From JANMEX01 sp049696015 (GTDB taxonomy: Bacteria > Pseudomonadota > Alphaproteobacteria > Rhizobiales > Rhizobiaceae): 14,113 nt of DNA. The notes beneath the pieces were generated by a model. The model searched no databases, had not been told where the DNA came from, and was given only the letters and a program-made list of their open reading frames with translations. The stretch spans positions 1 through 14,113 of the forward strand of contig JBAVTG010000062.1 of the NCBI GenBank assembly GCA_049696015.1, given 5' to 3'. This document shows, one piece after another, positions 1 through 5,931 of this stretch. The translations under genes were made by a program, and so were the position numbers. Position 1 is the first letter of the stretch. Each line of letters begins with the position of its first letter.

Positions 1-9
1 GGCGCATGT

Positions 10-96
10 ATGGATTTAACCAAATCGCTCAACATACTGATGTTCTGCGCAGCGTTCGCATTTGTCAGCGCAATGGTACTGGGACTGGTGAATTAA
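10..96 (+). CDS. Possible 28-residue single-pass membrane peptide
   Basis: An ATG at 10 opens a 28-codon frame ending with TAA at 94-96. The peptide begins MDLTKSLN and continues as one hydrophobic run (about residues 9-27, rich in A, F, V, L, M, G), which would make a single membrane-spanning helix with a short charged N-terminus. A good hairpin terminator follows about 50 bases downstream, which fits the end of a short + strand transcript. The ribosome binding site cannot be judged because only nine bases precede the ATG, and the frame stays open to the window edge, so it could be the tail of a longer gene. I do not recognise the family and assign no function. Very short hydrophobic frames also arise by chance. 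Confidence 0.4.
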   Translation: MDLTKSLNILMFCAAFAFVSAMVLGLVN

Positions 97-142
97 GGCC
101 ACGCTCCAGAGCGGATGACGGCTCCGCAGTTTGTAAATCAAG

Positions 143-175
143 AAGAGACCGGTCGCGAAAGCGTCCGGTCTTTTC
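143..175 (+). terminator. Rho-independent terminator, probably bidirectional
   Basis: GACCGG (147-152) pairs with CCGGTC (165-170). Inside this, CGC (154-156) pairs with GCG (161-163) around a GAAA tetraloop, with one T-T mismatch between the two stems. The + strand side is followed by TTTTCTTTCT. The opposite side is purine-rich (AATCAAGAAGA), giving a pyrimidine run on the minus strand, so the hairpin can also end the metF transcript, whose stop codon lies at 192. The GNRA loop and T-run make this a strong structural call. Confidence 0.85.
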
Positions 176-191
176 TTTCTAGATGTGCAGC

Positions 192-1106
192 TCAAGCGGC
201 CTGAGCGGCGGCGCCCGCCTGCGGCGCGCGAATGCCGATCAGGTGACAGATGGCAAATACCAGGTCCGGCCGGTTCATCGTATAAAAGTGAAAGTCCTGC
301 ACGCCGCGCTCAACCAGATCAAGGACTTGTTCGGCAGCAACAGCAGAGGCCACCAGCGCATGGGTCTGCGGGTCATTGTCGAGCCCTTCAAACCGTTCGG
401 CCAGCCAGGCCGGAACATGCGTTCCCGAACGCGAGCAGAAATTGGTCACCTGGCGGAAATTGTGGACCGGTAGAATTCCCGGCAGGATCGGGATATAAAT
501 GCCCGCGCGGCGCACTTTTTCGACGAAGGCTTCATACAAATCATTGTCGAAGAAGAACTGGGTGATGGCCCGGTCGGCGCCCGCATCAACCTTGCGCTTG
601 AGCAAGTCAATATCGGTCGCATAGTCGCGGCTTTCCGGGTGCTTTTCCGGATAGGCAGAAACGGAAATGTCAAATTCGGCGATTTCTTTCAATCCGGCAA
701 TAAGGTCCGCCGAGGTCTGATATCCGTCCGGATGGGCAACATAAGCCGTGCCCATGCCAGTCGCCGGGTCGCCGCGCAGCGCCACGAAAGCTTCGACGCC
801 ATGGGACCGGTATTCCTGCACAACATCAAGAATCTGCGCCTTCGACGCGTTCACGCATGTCAGATGCGCCGCGGTCTTCAGCCCGGTTTCGCTGATCAGT
901 CGCTTGACAGTCTCGCCCGTCGGCCCCTTGGTTGATCCGCCAGCCCCATAGGTGACCGAGACGAAATCAGGTTCCAACGGCGCAAGACGGTTGATTGTCT
1001 GCCAAAGCTTTTCTTCCATCTCCGCATTCTTCGGCGGGAAGAATTCAAACGACACACGGATGCCGCGGCCAAGCTCGGGCCGGCGCGAAAGACGGAAGGC
1101 GTTCAT
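192..1106 (-). CDS. metF: Methylenetetrahydrofolate reductase (MetF)
   Basis: This flavoprotein reduces 5,10-methylene-THF to 5-methyl-THF, the methyl donor for methionine synthesis, in the cytoplasm. The 304-residue length is normal for bacterial MetF. It shows the N-terminal FEFFPP motif with the conserved Glu at residue 21, the VTYGAGGS segment (about 51-58), ALRGDP (about 109-114) with the conserved Asp, and the C-terminal HFYTMNRPD motif. The frame stays open further upstream, but the ATG at 1106 is chosen because the protein then begins MNAFRLSRRPELGRG just before the conserved core. It also shares its A with the TGA of the upstream gene (a TGATG junction), which implies translational coupling. 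The upstream partner is an ArsR-methyltransferase fusion that probably controls this operon. No metH follows; the operon ends at the hairpin at 143-175. Confidence 0.96.
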   Translation of the reverse strand: MNAFRLSRRPELGRGIRVSFEFFPPKNAEMEEKLWQTINRLAPLEPDFVSVTYGAGGSTKGPTGETVKRLISETGLKTAAHLTCVNASKAQILDVVQEYRSHGVEAFVALRGDPATGMGTAYVAHPDGYQTSADLIAGLKEIAEFDISVSAYPEKHPESRDYATDIDLLKRKVDAGADRAITQFFFDNDLYEAFVEKVRRAGIYIPILPGILPVHNFRQVTNFCSRSGTHVPAWLAERFEGLDNDPQTHALVASAVAAEQVLDLVERGVQDFHFYTMNRPDLVFAICHLIGIRAPQAGAAAQAA

Positions 1107-2116
1107 CAGGCAGTCTCCAAAACGGATGAGGCAGCGGGGCTTCGCTCGGCAATCAGCAACCGCGGGTCTTGGGCGGTCCAAATCTTGACGGTCAGCTGGC
1201 CTGCGCCCTCGGGCGCAATTTCATGGGCTGTAAATCCGGTCAGGCCGCAGTCTTTCAGCCAGCCCTTGATCTGCTCATCGGAAAAGCCGAGCCGCACATG
1301 GGCATGCTTCTCACGCAATGTTTCAAGCGAATGGCTGGCAAAATCAACAATGACCAGCCGGCCGGATGGACATAGCGTACGCGACGCCTCGCGGATTGCT
1401 GCCAGCGGTTCGTCAAGGAAATGCAGAACCTGATGCACGGTAACCAGGTCAAAATGGTCCCGCTCGACCGGCGGATTGAGAATGTCGCCCTGGCGAACCT
1501 GCGCATGGGCAATGCCCGCCTTTTCCAGATTGGCCCGCGCAACGGCCAGCATGTCGCGGCTCATGTCGATGCCGACCGCACGGCGATAAAGCGGTGCAAA
1601 CAATTCGAGCAACCGGCCCGTGCCGGTCCCCAGATCCAGCATCGCGGGAAACTTCTTGGACCCGACGATCTTCAGCAACTGCGCTTCAACGGCAGCGTCG
1701 GGCGCATGCAGCGAGCGCATCTGGTCCCATTCGCCAGCATTGGCGGCGAAATAGTCCTTGGCGGTTTCCTGCCGGGTCTGCTTGACCTGCCCAAGCCGTT
1801 CCAGATCACGTGCAAGATTGCGGTCATTGTCATCGAGCTTGCGGGCGAGCGCCTCGCCCAACTGTCCGGCAAGAGACGTGTCATCAATACGGAAATAGGC
1901 CCAGGATCCTTCCTGGTAGCGCGAGATCAGCCCGGCCTCATGCAACAATTTCAAATGGCGCGAAACCCGCGGCTGCGACTGGCCAAGAACGGTGGTAATA
2001 TCAGTAACCGTCAGGTCGCCGCGCTTGAGCAGGTTGAGAATGCGCAGGCGGCTTGATTCCGCCACCGCTTTCAACGTTTCGACCAGTGCTTCCAGCGGCA
2101 AATGAGTGGTGGTCAT
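1106..2116 (-). CDS. ArsR-family regulator fused to a SAM-dependent methyltransferase domain
   Basis: The protein has 336 residues. Residues 1-100 form an ArsR winged helix-turn-helix; the recognition helix region is QSQPRVSRHLKLLHEAGLI (46-64). Residues about 120-315 are a class I methyltransferase fold with the SAM-binding loop LDLGTGTGRLLELF (160-173), an acidic strand end at GIDMS (182-186), and a UbiE-like section around VTVHQVLHFLDEPL. The ArsR half contains no cysteine (the first Cys is residue 249), so the classical metal-sensing sites are absent. The gene is translationally coupled to metF. Upstream are a GAGGA ribosome binding site (2121-2125) and a palindrome at 2132-2153, suggesting autoregulation. 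ArsR proteins that respond to SAM-cycle metabolites (SahR) are known in Proteobacteria. I infer that this protein senses SAM or SAH through its C-terminal domain and represses metF; an actual methyltransferase activity is unproven. Confidence 0.9.
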   Translation of the reverse strand: MTTTHLPLEALVETLKAVAESSRLRILNLLKRGDLTVTDITTVLGQSQPRVSRHLKLLHEAGLISRYQEGSWAYFRIDDTSLAGQLGEALARKLDDNDRNLARDLERLGQVKQTRQETAKDYFAANAGEWDQMRSLHAPDAAVEAQLLKIVGSKKFPAMLDLGTGTGRLLELFAPLYRRAVGIDMSRDMLAVARANLEKAGIAHAQVRQGDILNPPVERDHFDLVTVHQVLHFLDEPLAAIREASRTLCPSGRLVIVDFASHSLETLREKHAHVRLGFSDEQIKGWLKDCGLTGFTAHEIAPEGAGQLTVKIWTAQDPRLLIAERSPAASSVLETA

Positions 2117-2131
2117 GCGATCCTCGCAAAA

Positions 2132-2153
2132 GACATAAAGATATGTTTATGTC
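2132..2153. promoter_or_regulatory. Palindromic operator candidate for the ArsR-methyltransferase repressor
   Basis: Perfect 8-base arms GACATAAA (2132-2139) and TTTATGTC (2146-2153) flank a six-base centre, GATATG, whose inner ATAT is also symmetrical. Only one base pair of the 22-bp site breaks the symmetry. It sits six bases beyond the GAGGA ribosome binding site of the arsR-methyltransferase gene and 38 bases before the TTG of the divergent DUF2293 gene. Its size and its place in a divergent gap fit an ArsR dimer operator. Binding by the adjacent regulator is inferred. I see no convincing -35/-10 pair in either direction. Confidence 0.7.
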
Positions 2154-2180
2154 ATTTCGATACACCACGCAAGTCGCACA

Positions 2181-2194
2181 GGGAAAAACTTTTG
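2181..2194 (+). promoter_or_regulatory. Ribosome binding site selecting a TTG start
   Basis: GGGA (2181-2184) lies seven bases before TTG (2192-2194) and is the only Shine-Dalgarno-like sequence near the beginning of the DUF2293 reading frame. It decides the start of that gene in favour of TTG rather than the upstream ATG at 2102. Confidence 0.55.
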
Positions 2195-2503
2195 TCGCTT
2201 TCAACCAAGTTGCAAAAAGAGATCGCCAAAGCGCTGACAGCGCTGGCACCGGGCATTCCGTATGCAGATGCTGAGGCTGTCAGGGCGCACGCCGCCTCAC
2301 GCCATTTCCGCTCCTACCCGCCAGGAATCAGCGCCTGGCTTTCGCTTGTTGCCCATATAAGGCATCACCACACTGACTATGACGCGATGCTGGCCGACGG
2401 CTATGATGCCGCATCCGCCAGACATTTCGTGCTCAATGCCACCAACGAAGTCCTCACCCGCTGGCGCGCGACGCGCTTTCTCGACGCCGATGAAACCGTC
2501 TGA
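2192..2503 (+). CDS. DUF2293 domain protein, function unknown
   Basis: The protein has 103 residues and no known role. It matches the DUF2293 type I recall from Rhizobiales: an N-terminal helix with ALTALAPGIPYADAEAVRAHA, then SRHFRSYPPGISAWLSLVAH, an IRHHHTDYDAML stretch and an ARHFVLNATNEVLTRWRATRFLD C-terminal part. No signal peptide, membrane segment or metal-binding cysteines are visible. The frame could be extended to an ATG at 2102, but that would overlap the divergent arsR-methyltransferase start and run through the operator palindrome. A TTG at 2192 with GGGA seven bases upstream (2181-2184) is the better start. prmB follows immediately and may overlap its end, so the two probably share a transcript. 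Confidence 0.8.
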   Translation: MSLSTKLQKEIAKALTALAPGIPYADAEAVRAHAASRHFRSYPPGISAWLSLVAHIRHHHTDYDAMLADGYDAASARHFVLNATNEVLTRWRATRFLDADETV

Positions 2504-2558
2504 ACAGTTGCGCCGCTTTAGCCAAGCCGCTACTCAGGCCGCAAACAACGAGGCGTCG

Positions 2559-3473
2559 ATGCGCGACAACCCGACAGAGACCTTCCAGACCATCCGTGAT
2601 TTCCTGCGTCACGCCGTCTCGCGCTTCAACGAGGGAAACCTTGTTTATGGCCACGGCACTGCCAATGCCTATGACGAAGCCGCCTACCTCGTGCTCGAAG
2701 GCCTGAACTTGCCTATCGACCAATTGGAACCATTTCTGGACGCCCGCCTTCTTGGGCCGGAGCGCGAGCGACTGGCAGGCTTGATCGAAGCCCGTGTCAC
2801 CACGCGCAAACCGCTGCCGTACCTCCTCAACAAAGCCTACATGCATGGCGTCCCGTTTTATGTCGATGAACGGGTCATCATCCCGCGCTCCTACATCGGC
2901 GAACTTTTGGGCCGCACGGACTTTGCCGGCGGCGTAGGCGCGCTGATTGCCGAACCGGAAAGCATTGAGACCGTGCTCGATCTATGCACCGGTTCCGGGT
3001 GCCTTGCAGTGCTCGCCGCAATGCGCTTTGACAACGCCATCGTGGACGCCACCGACCTGTCGCAGGATGCGCTGGATGTCGCCGCAATCAACGTAAGCAG
3101 GCACGCGCTGGAAGATCGCATCACCCTCCACAAAGGCAACTTGTACTCAGCCCTCAATGGCCGCCGCTATGACTTGATCCTCGCCAACCCGCCCTATGTT
3201 GCGGAAGCCGAAGTGCAAGCCTTCGCCGCCGAATATGCCGCCGAGCCGCGCATGGCCCATGTCTCTGGCGAAGACGGATTTGATCTTGTGCGCCAGATCG
3301 TTGCGCAAGCGCCAGACCATCTCACCGAAACCGGTATCCTGATCTGCGAATTCGGCACCGGCCGCGAGCTGCTCGAAGCCGAGTATCCGGATCTGCCGTT
3401 CCAGTTCCTCGACACCGAGGAAAGCACGGGCGAAGTATTTGCGCTGTCAGCCGAAGATTTTGCGCGGGCCTGA
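2559..3473 (+). CDS. prmB: 50S ribosomal protein L3 glutamine N5-methyltransferase (PrmB)
   Basis: PrmB methylates a glutamine side chain of ribosomal protein L3 using SAM. The 304-residue product has the helical N-terminal domain (about 1-90, with VYGHGTANAYDEA), the linker PLPYLLNKAYMHGVPFYVD and RVIIPRS, the SAM loop VLDLCTGSGCLAVLAA (139-154), and the catalytic NPPY motif (210-213) that holds the glutamine. Length is close to E. coli PrmB. HemK/PrmC is the alternative within the family, but the YGHG and IIPRS context favours PrmB. The ATG at 2559 is preceded by GAGG (2550-2553) at five bases. An earlier in-frame ATG at 2490 would overlap the DUF2293 gene by 14 bases and has no clear ribosome site. 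The 3' end overlaps the convergent rRNA methyltransferase gene by 27 bases. Confidence 0.92.
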   Translation: MRDNPTETFQTIRDFLRHAVSRFNEGNLVYGHGTANAYDEAAYLVLEGLNLPIDQLEPFLDARLLGPERERLAGLIEARVTTRKPLPYLLNKAYMHGVPFYVDERVIIPRSYIGELLGRTDFAGGVGALIAEPESIETVLDLCTGSGCLAVLAAMRFDNAIVDATDLSQDALDVAAINVSRHALEDRITLHKGNLYSALNGRRYDLILANPPYVAEAEVQAFAAEYAAEPRMAHVSGEDGFDLVRQIVAQAPDHLTETGILICEFGTGRELLEAEYPDLPFQFLDTEESTGEVFALSAEDFARA

Positions 3474-4703
3474 GCCTGCGTCCGGCTTTTCCAATAGCGC
3501 CACCGCTTCCACATGGCTGGACCACAAAAACTGATCGAACGGCGTGATGCTTTTAAGCTGGTAGCCACCATCAATCAGGATCCGCAAATCACGCGCCAGC
3601 GTCGCCGGATTGCATGACACAGCTGCAATCCACCGCACCGAAGATTTTGCCAGCGTTGCCGCCTGCTCTTCAGCGCCCGCGCGCGGCGGATCAAACACCA
3701 CCGCATCATAGGCCTTCAAATCCGCAACCAGCAGCGGGCGGCGAAACAGGTCGCGCTGTTCGACTGTGATGGATTTGAGCCCTTGAAGACCGCGCCGCCC
3801 TCGGTCCAGCGCCGCAGTTGCTGCCGTATCGCCTTCGATTGCGTGAACAGGTGAAACTTTGGCAATGCGAAAGGCAAACGCGCCGGATCCGGCAAACAAG
3901 TCTGCCGTTTTCTTCGCTTTTTTGAAGTGATCCGTAACCAGCGCCGCCATCGCTGATTCCACGCGGGCAGACGCCTGCAGAAAGCCGCCGGGCGGCGGTG
4001 TCACCGTGATGCCGCCGAATGCAACAACTGGCCGTACCGGCTCAACGATGATCTGCACGCCATCGGAAAGCCGGGCAAAGCCTCGGTCCAGCGCGAACTC
4101 CGACAGTTTGCGCCGCAGCGCATCCGTGGTTTTTTCAAAACCGCTAAAGGAGACATCAAGCCCGCTGTCAAAATCGGTCACGGTGATGTGCCCGCCCTCG
4201 CGCGTGACTTTCAGCAATCGCGCCATCTCCCGGATCAGCGGAAAAGCCGCAACGATTTTAGGTGAAGCGACGGGGCATTCGGTGATCTCGATAATATCAT
4301 GGCTGTGGGCGCCATTATAGCCAGTCACCGTGCGCCCGCCTTCGCTGCGCACCGACAGCGTCACCCGCCGCCGCTCGCCAGGTTCACTGCCAATCGTTGG
4401 CTCGACATTGGCCTCAATGCCGCGCTTGGCCAGCGCGTCAATCAGCACCTGGCGCTTCCAATCCAGCATCGGCTCGCGCCGCCAATGCTGAAGCGCGCAT
4501 CCACCGCAGGCTTCGAAATGCTTGCAAGCTGGGTCAATGCGGTCCGCTGATGCTTCCAAAAGGGCCATAACCGTGCCGCGCGTGCCGTTGACTGCAACAT
4601 TCGCGGTCTCGCCAGGCAGCACGTAAGGCACATGCACCGGCCCATCGGGTGCATCGGCCTCGCCGTCGCCGCGCGCCCCCATGCTTGTAAATGTCAGTTT
4701 CAT
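3447..4703 (-). CDS. 23S rRNA (uracil-5-)-methyltransferase, RlmD/TrmA family
   Basis: The enzyme forms m5U in RNA with SAM. In the 418 residues one sees an N-terminal TRAM/OB-like region (about 1-55) and a [4Fe-4S] site with Cys 60, 66 and 69 (CX5CGGC pattern) plus Cys 143 in ITECP. The SAM loop is DLFAGSGAFAF (268-278), followed by DPPRAG (338-343), the catalytic nucleophile Cys 364 in SCNPATLARD, and a C-terminal SSHVEAVALL in which Glu 399 fits the general base. The iron-sulfur cysteines place it with RlmD/RlmC rather than TrmA. Which uridine(s) it modifies cannot be read from sequence; alphaproteobacterial members are usually annotated RlmD-like. The ATG at 4703 shares its A with the TGA of tlyA (TGATG), so the two are coupled; the TTG one codon earlier is less likely. 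The 3' end overlaps prmB convergently. Confidence 0.9.
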   Translation of the reverse strand: MKLTFTSMGARGDGEADAPDGPVHVPYVLPGETANVAVNGTRGTVMALLEASADRIDPACKHFEACGGCALQHWRREPMLDWKRQVLIDALAKRGIEANVEPTIGSEPGERRRVTLSVRSEGGRTVTGYNGAHSHDIIEITECPVASPKIVAAFPLIREMARLLKVTREGGHITVTDFDSGLDVSFSGFEKTTDALRRKLSEFALDRGFARLSDGVQIIVEPVRPVVAFGGITVTPPPGGFLQASARVESAMAALVTDHFKKAKKTADLFAGSGAFAFRIAKVSPVHAIEGDTAATAALDRGRRGLQGLKSITVEQRDLFRRPLLVADLKAYDAVVFDPPRAGAEEQAATLAKSSVRWIAAVSCNPATLARDLRILIDGGYQLKSITPFDQFLWSSHVEAVALLEKPDAGSGPRKIFG

Positions 4704-5458
4704 CAATCTTTCACTCCAGCGAGCAGAAATTCGCGGTTGCCATCACCGCCGTCGATTGGCGATGGGCACAGGCCCGTTGCTCGCCAGCCGGGCTGTGCGT
4801 CAAGCCATGCTTTCAAAGCCTCTGCCACACGTTCGCCTTCCGCCGGATCTTTCAAGAGCCCGCCCTTGCCAATCGCCTCGCGCCCGGCTTCAAACTGCGG
4901 CTTGACCAAAAGCAGGCAATGCGCCCCCGCATCGGCCAATGCAAGGGCTGGCGGCAAGGCAAGCGTGAGCGAAATGAAACTGACGTCTGACGTGACAAAA
5001 GCAATGGCATCTCCGCCAAGATGGTCCCGCGTCAAATCCCGGGCGTTCAGTCCCTCAATGTTGGTAAGGCGCGCGTCCTGCGAAAGGGATGGGTGAAGCT
5101 GGCCATGTCCGACTTCGACGCCGGTGACATGGGCTGCGCCGCGCTCCAGAAGCACCTGTGAAAAGCCGCCCGTCGACGAACCGATATCGAGCGCGCGCAG
5201 GTCCTTGACCGAAAGACTGAAATGATCGAGCCCGGCAATCAGCTTCAAGGCAGCGCGGGACACATAGGCCAACGCCGCATCACTGACGCTGATCACATCT
5301 GCCTCGCCGACACCCAGACTTGGTTTGGCAGCCAAAGTGCCATTGACCGAGACGGCGCTGCGCAGAACCGCATCGCGCGCCCGCGAGCGCGAGGCATAAT
5401 GGCCGCGCGCCACGAGCGCTTCGTCGAGCCTGAGCTTGGATGGAGCGGAACCAGTCAT
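4703..5458 (-). CDS. tlyA: TlyA-family rRNA 2'-O-methyltransferase (hemolysin A family)
   Basis: The protein has 251 residues: an N-terminal S4 RNA-binding domain (about 8-66, with LRLDEALVARGHYASRSRA) and an FtsJ-type methyltransferase domain with LDIGSSTGGFSQVLL (90-104). A K-D-K-E catalytic tetrad fits Lys 72, Asp 158, Lys 186 and Glu 243, spaced as in mycobacterial TlyA. Family members 2'-O-methylate cytidines in 16S and/or 23S rRNA; the older hemolysin label does not describe the enzymology. Its position downstream of dxs and a small exported protein and upstream of the RlmD-like gene is, as I recall, typical for Rhizobiales. It starts at the ATG at 5458, 31 bases after the preceding gene, with GGAAG a few bases upstream. 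Confidence 0.93.
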   Translation of the reverse strand: MTGSAPSKLRLDEALVARGHYASRSRARDAVLRSAVSVNGTLAAKPSLGVGEADVISVSDAALAYVSRAALKLIAGLDHFSLSVKDLRALDIGSSTGGFSQVLLERGAAHVTGVEVGHGQLHPSLSQDARLTNIEGLNARDLTRDHLGGDAIAFVTSDVSFISLTLALPPALALADAGAHCLLLVKPQFEAGREAIGKGGLLKDPAEGERVAEALKAWLDAQPGWRATGLCPSPIDGGDGNREFLLAGVKD

Positions 5459-5489
5459 CGGGCTTCCATGCCCGATGCAGACCGCCGGT

Positions 5490-5819
5490 TCAATAGTAGA
5501 GGAAGCTGGTCGCTTTCATCACTTTGCGCACCTGGCGCAGCGGTTCTGGCCGGCCGGAATGATAGACGGCGGCAACTTGCTGCCGCGGCATATCAAAATC
5601 AGCCATCTCAGGCTCGGCAGCCTGCGAAACAACCGGATCGACTTCAGCAGCAGCCAATTCGATGTTGGTCTCCACACCGCCGCGGATGTCGCCAATCTTT
5701 TTGGCAACAATTTTCTTGGCGGCCTGTTCGATCTTCACATCATATCGCGGCCCGGCTTCAACCGGATTTCCGGCAAAGCCCAAACCGATGGTGCATGCAA
5801 TAAGCGCTGTTTTCAGCAT
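5490..5819 (-). CDS. Small exported protein of unknown function between dxs and tlyA
   Basis: The protein has 109 residues. The N-terminus (MLKTALIACTIGLGFAGNPVEAG) is a typical Sec signal peptide with likely cleavage after VEA near residue 22, so the mature form of about 87 residues should be periplasmic. The rest is polar, with a lysine-rich stretch (KIEQAAKKIVAKKIG), an acidic middle and a basic end with an aromatic tail (SFLYY). It has no cysteine after residue 9 (no lipobox), no repeats and no domain I recognise. It starts at the ATG at 5819, with AGGGA about eight bases upstream. It is 31 bases before tlyA and 112 bases after dxs. A promoter candidate lies at 5849-5877. Confidence 0.72.
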   Translation of the reverse strand: MLKTALIACTIGLGFAGNPVEAGPRYDVKIEQAAKKIVAKKIGDIRGGVETNIELAAAEVDPVVSQAAEPEMADFDMPRQQVAAVYHSGRPEPLRQVRKVMKATSFLYY

Positions 5820-5848
5820 CTTGTTTGTCCCTGTGTCCCGCCACAGTG

Positions 5849-5877
5849 ACTACATGAAAGATCAGAATCTTCGGCAA
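5849..5877 (-). promoter_or_regulatory. Candidate sigma-70 type promoter for the small exported protein and tlyA
   Basis: On the minus strand TTGCCG (5877-5872) and TGTAGT (5854-5849) are separated by exactly 17 bases, each matching four of six consensus positions. The implied transcript would begin about 20-25 bases before the ATG at 5819. It lies in the 112-base gap behind dxs. A short inverted repeat, CTGTG/CACAG (5831-5846), lies between it and the start codon. Confidence 0.3.
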
Positions 5878-5931
5878 AGAAGTGCGGTTAGCGCAAGGCA
5901 AACCGGCGTGGTTACGGCAACGTTAGCGCCC

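Noticed and set aside
113..129. Small hairpin GCGGA/TCCGC before the terminator
   Set aside because: Five pairs with no T-run or conserved context; likely chance in G+C-rich DNA.
1107..1181. 25-residue N-terminal extension of metF
   Set aside because: It lies inside the upstream regulator gene and is not MetF-like; the ATG at 1106 gives a normal N-terminus and a TGATG junction.
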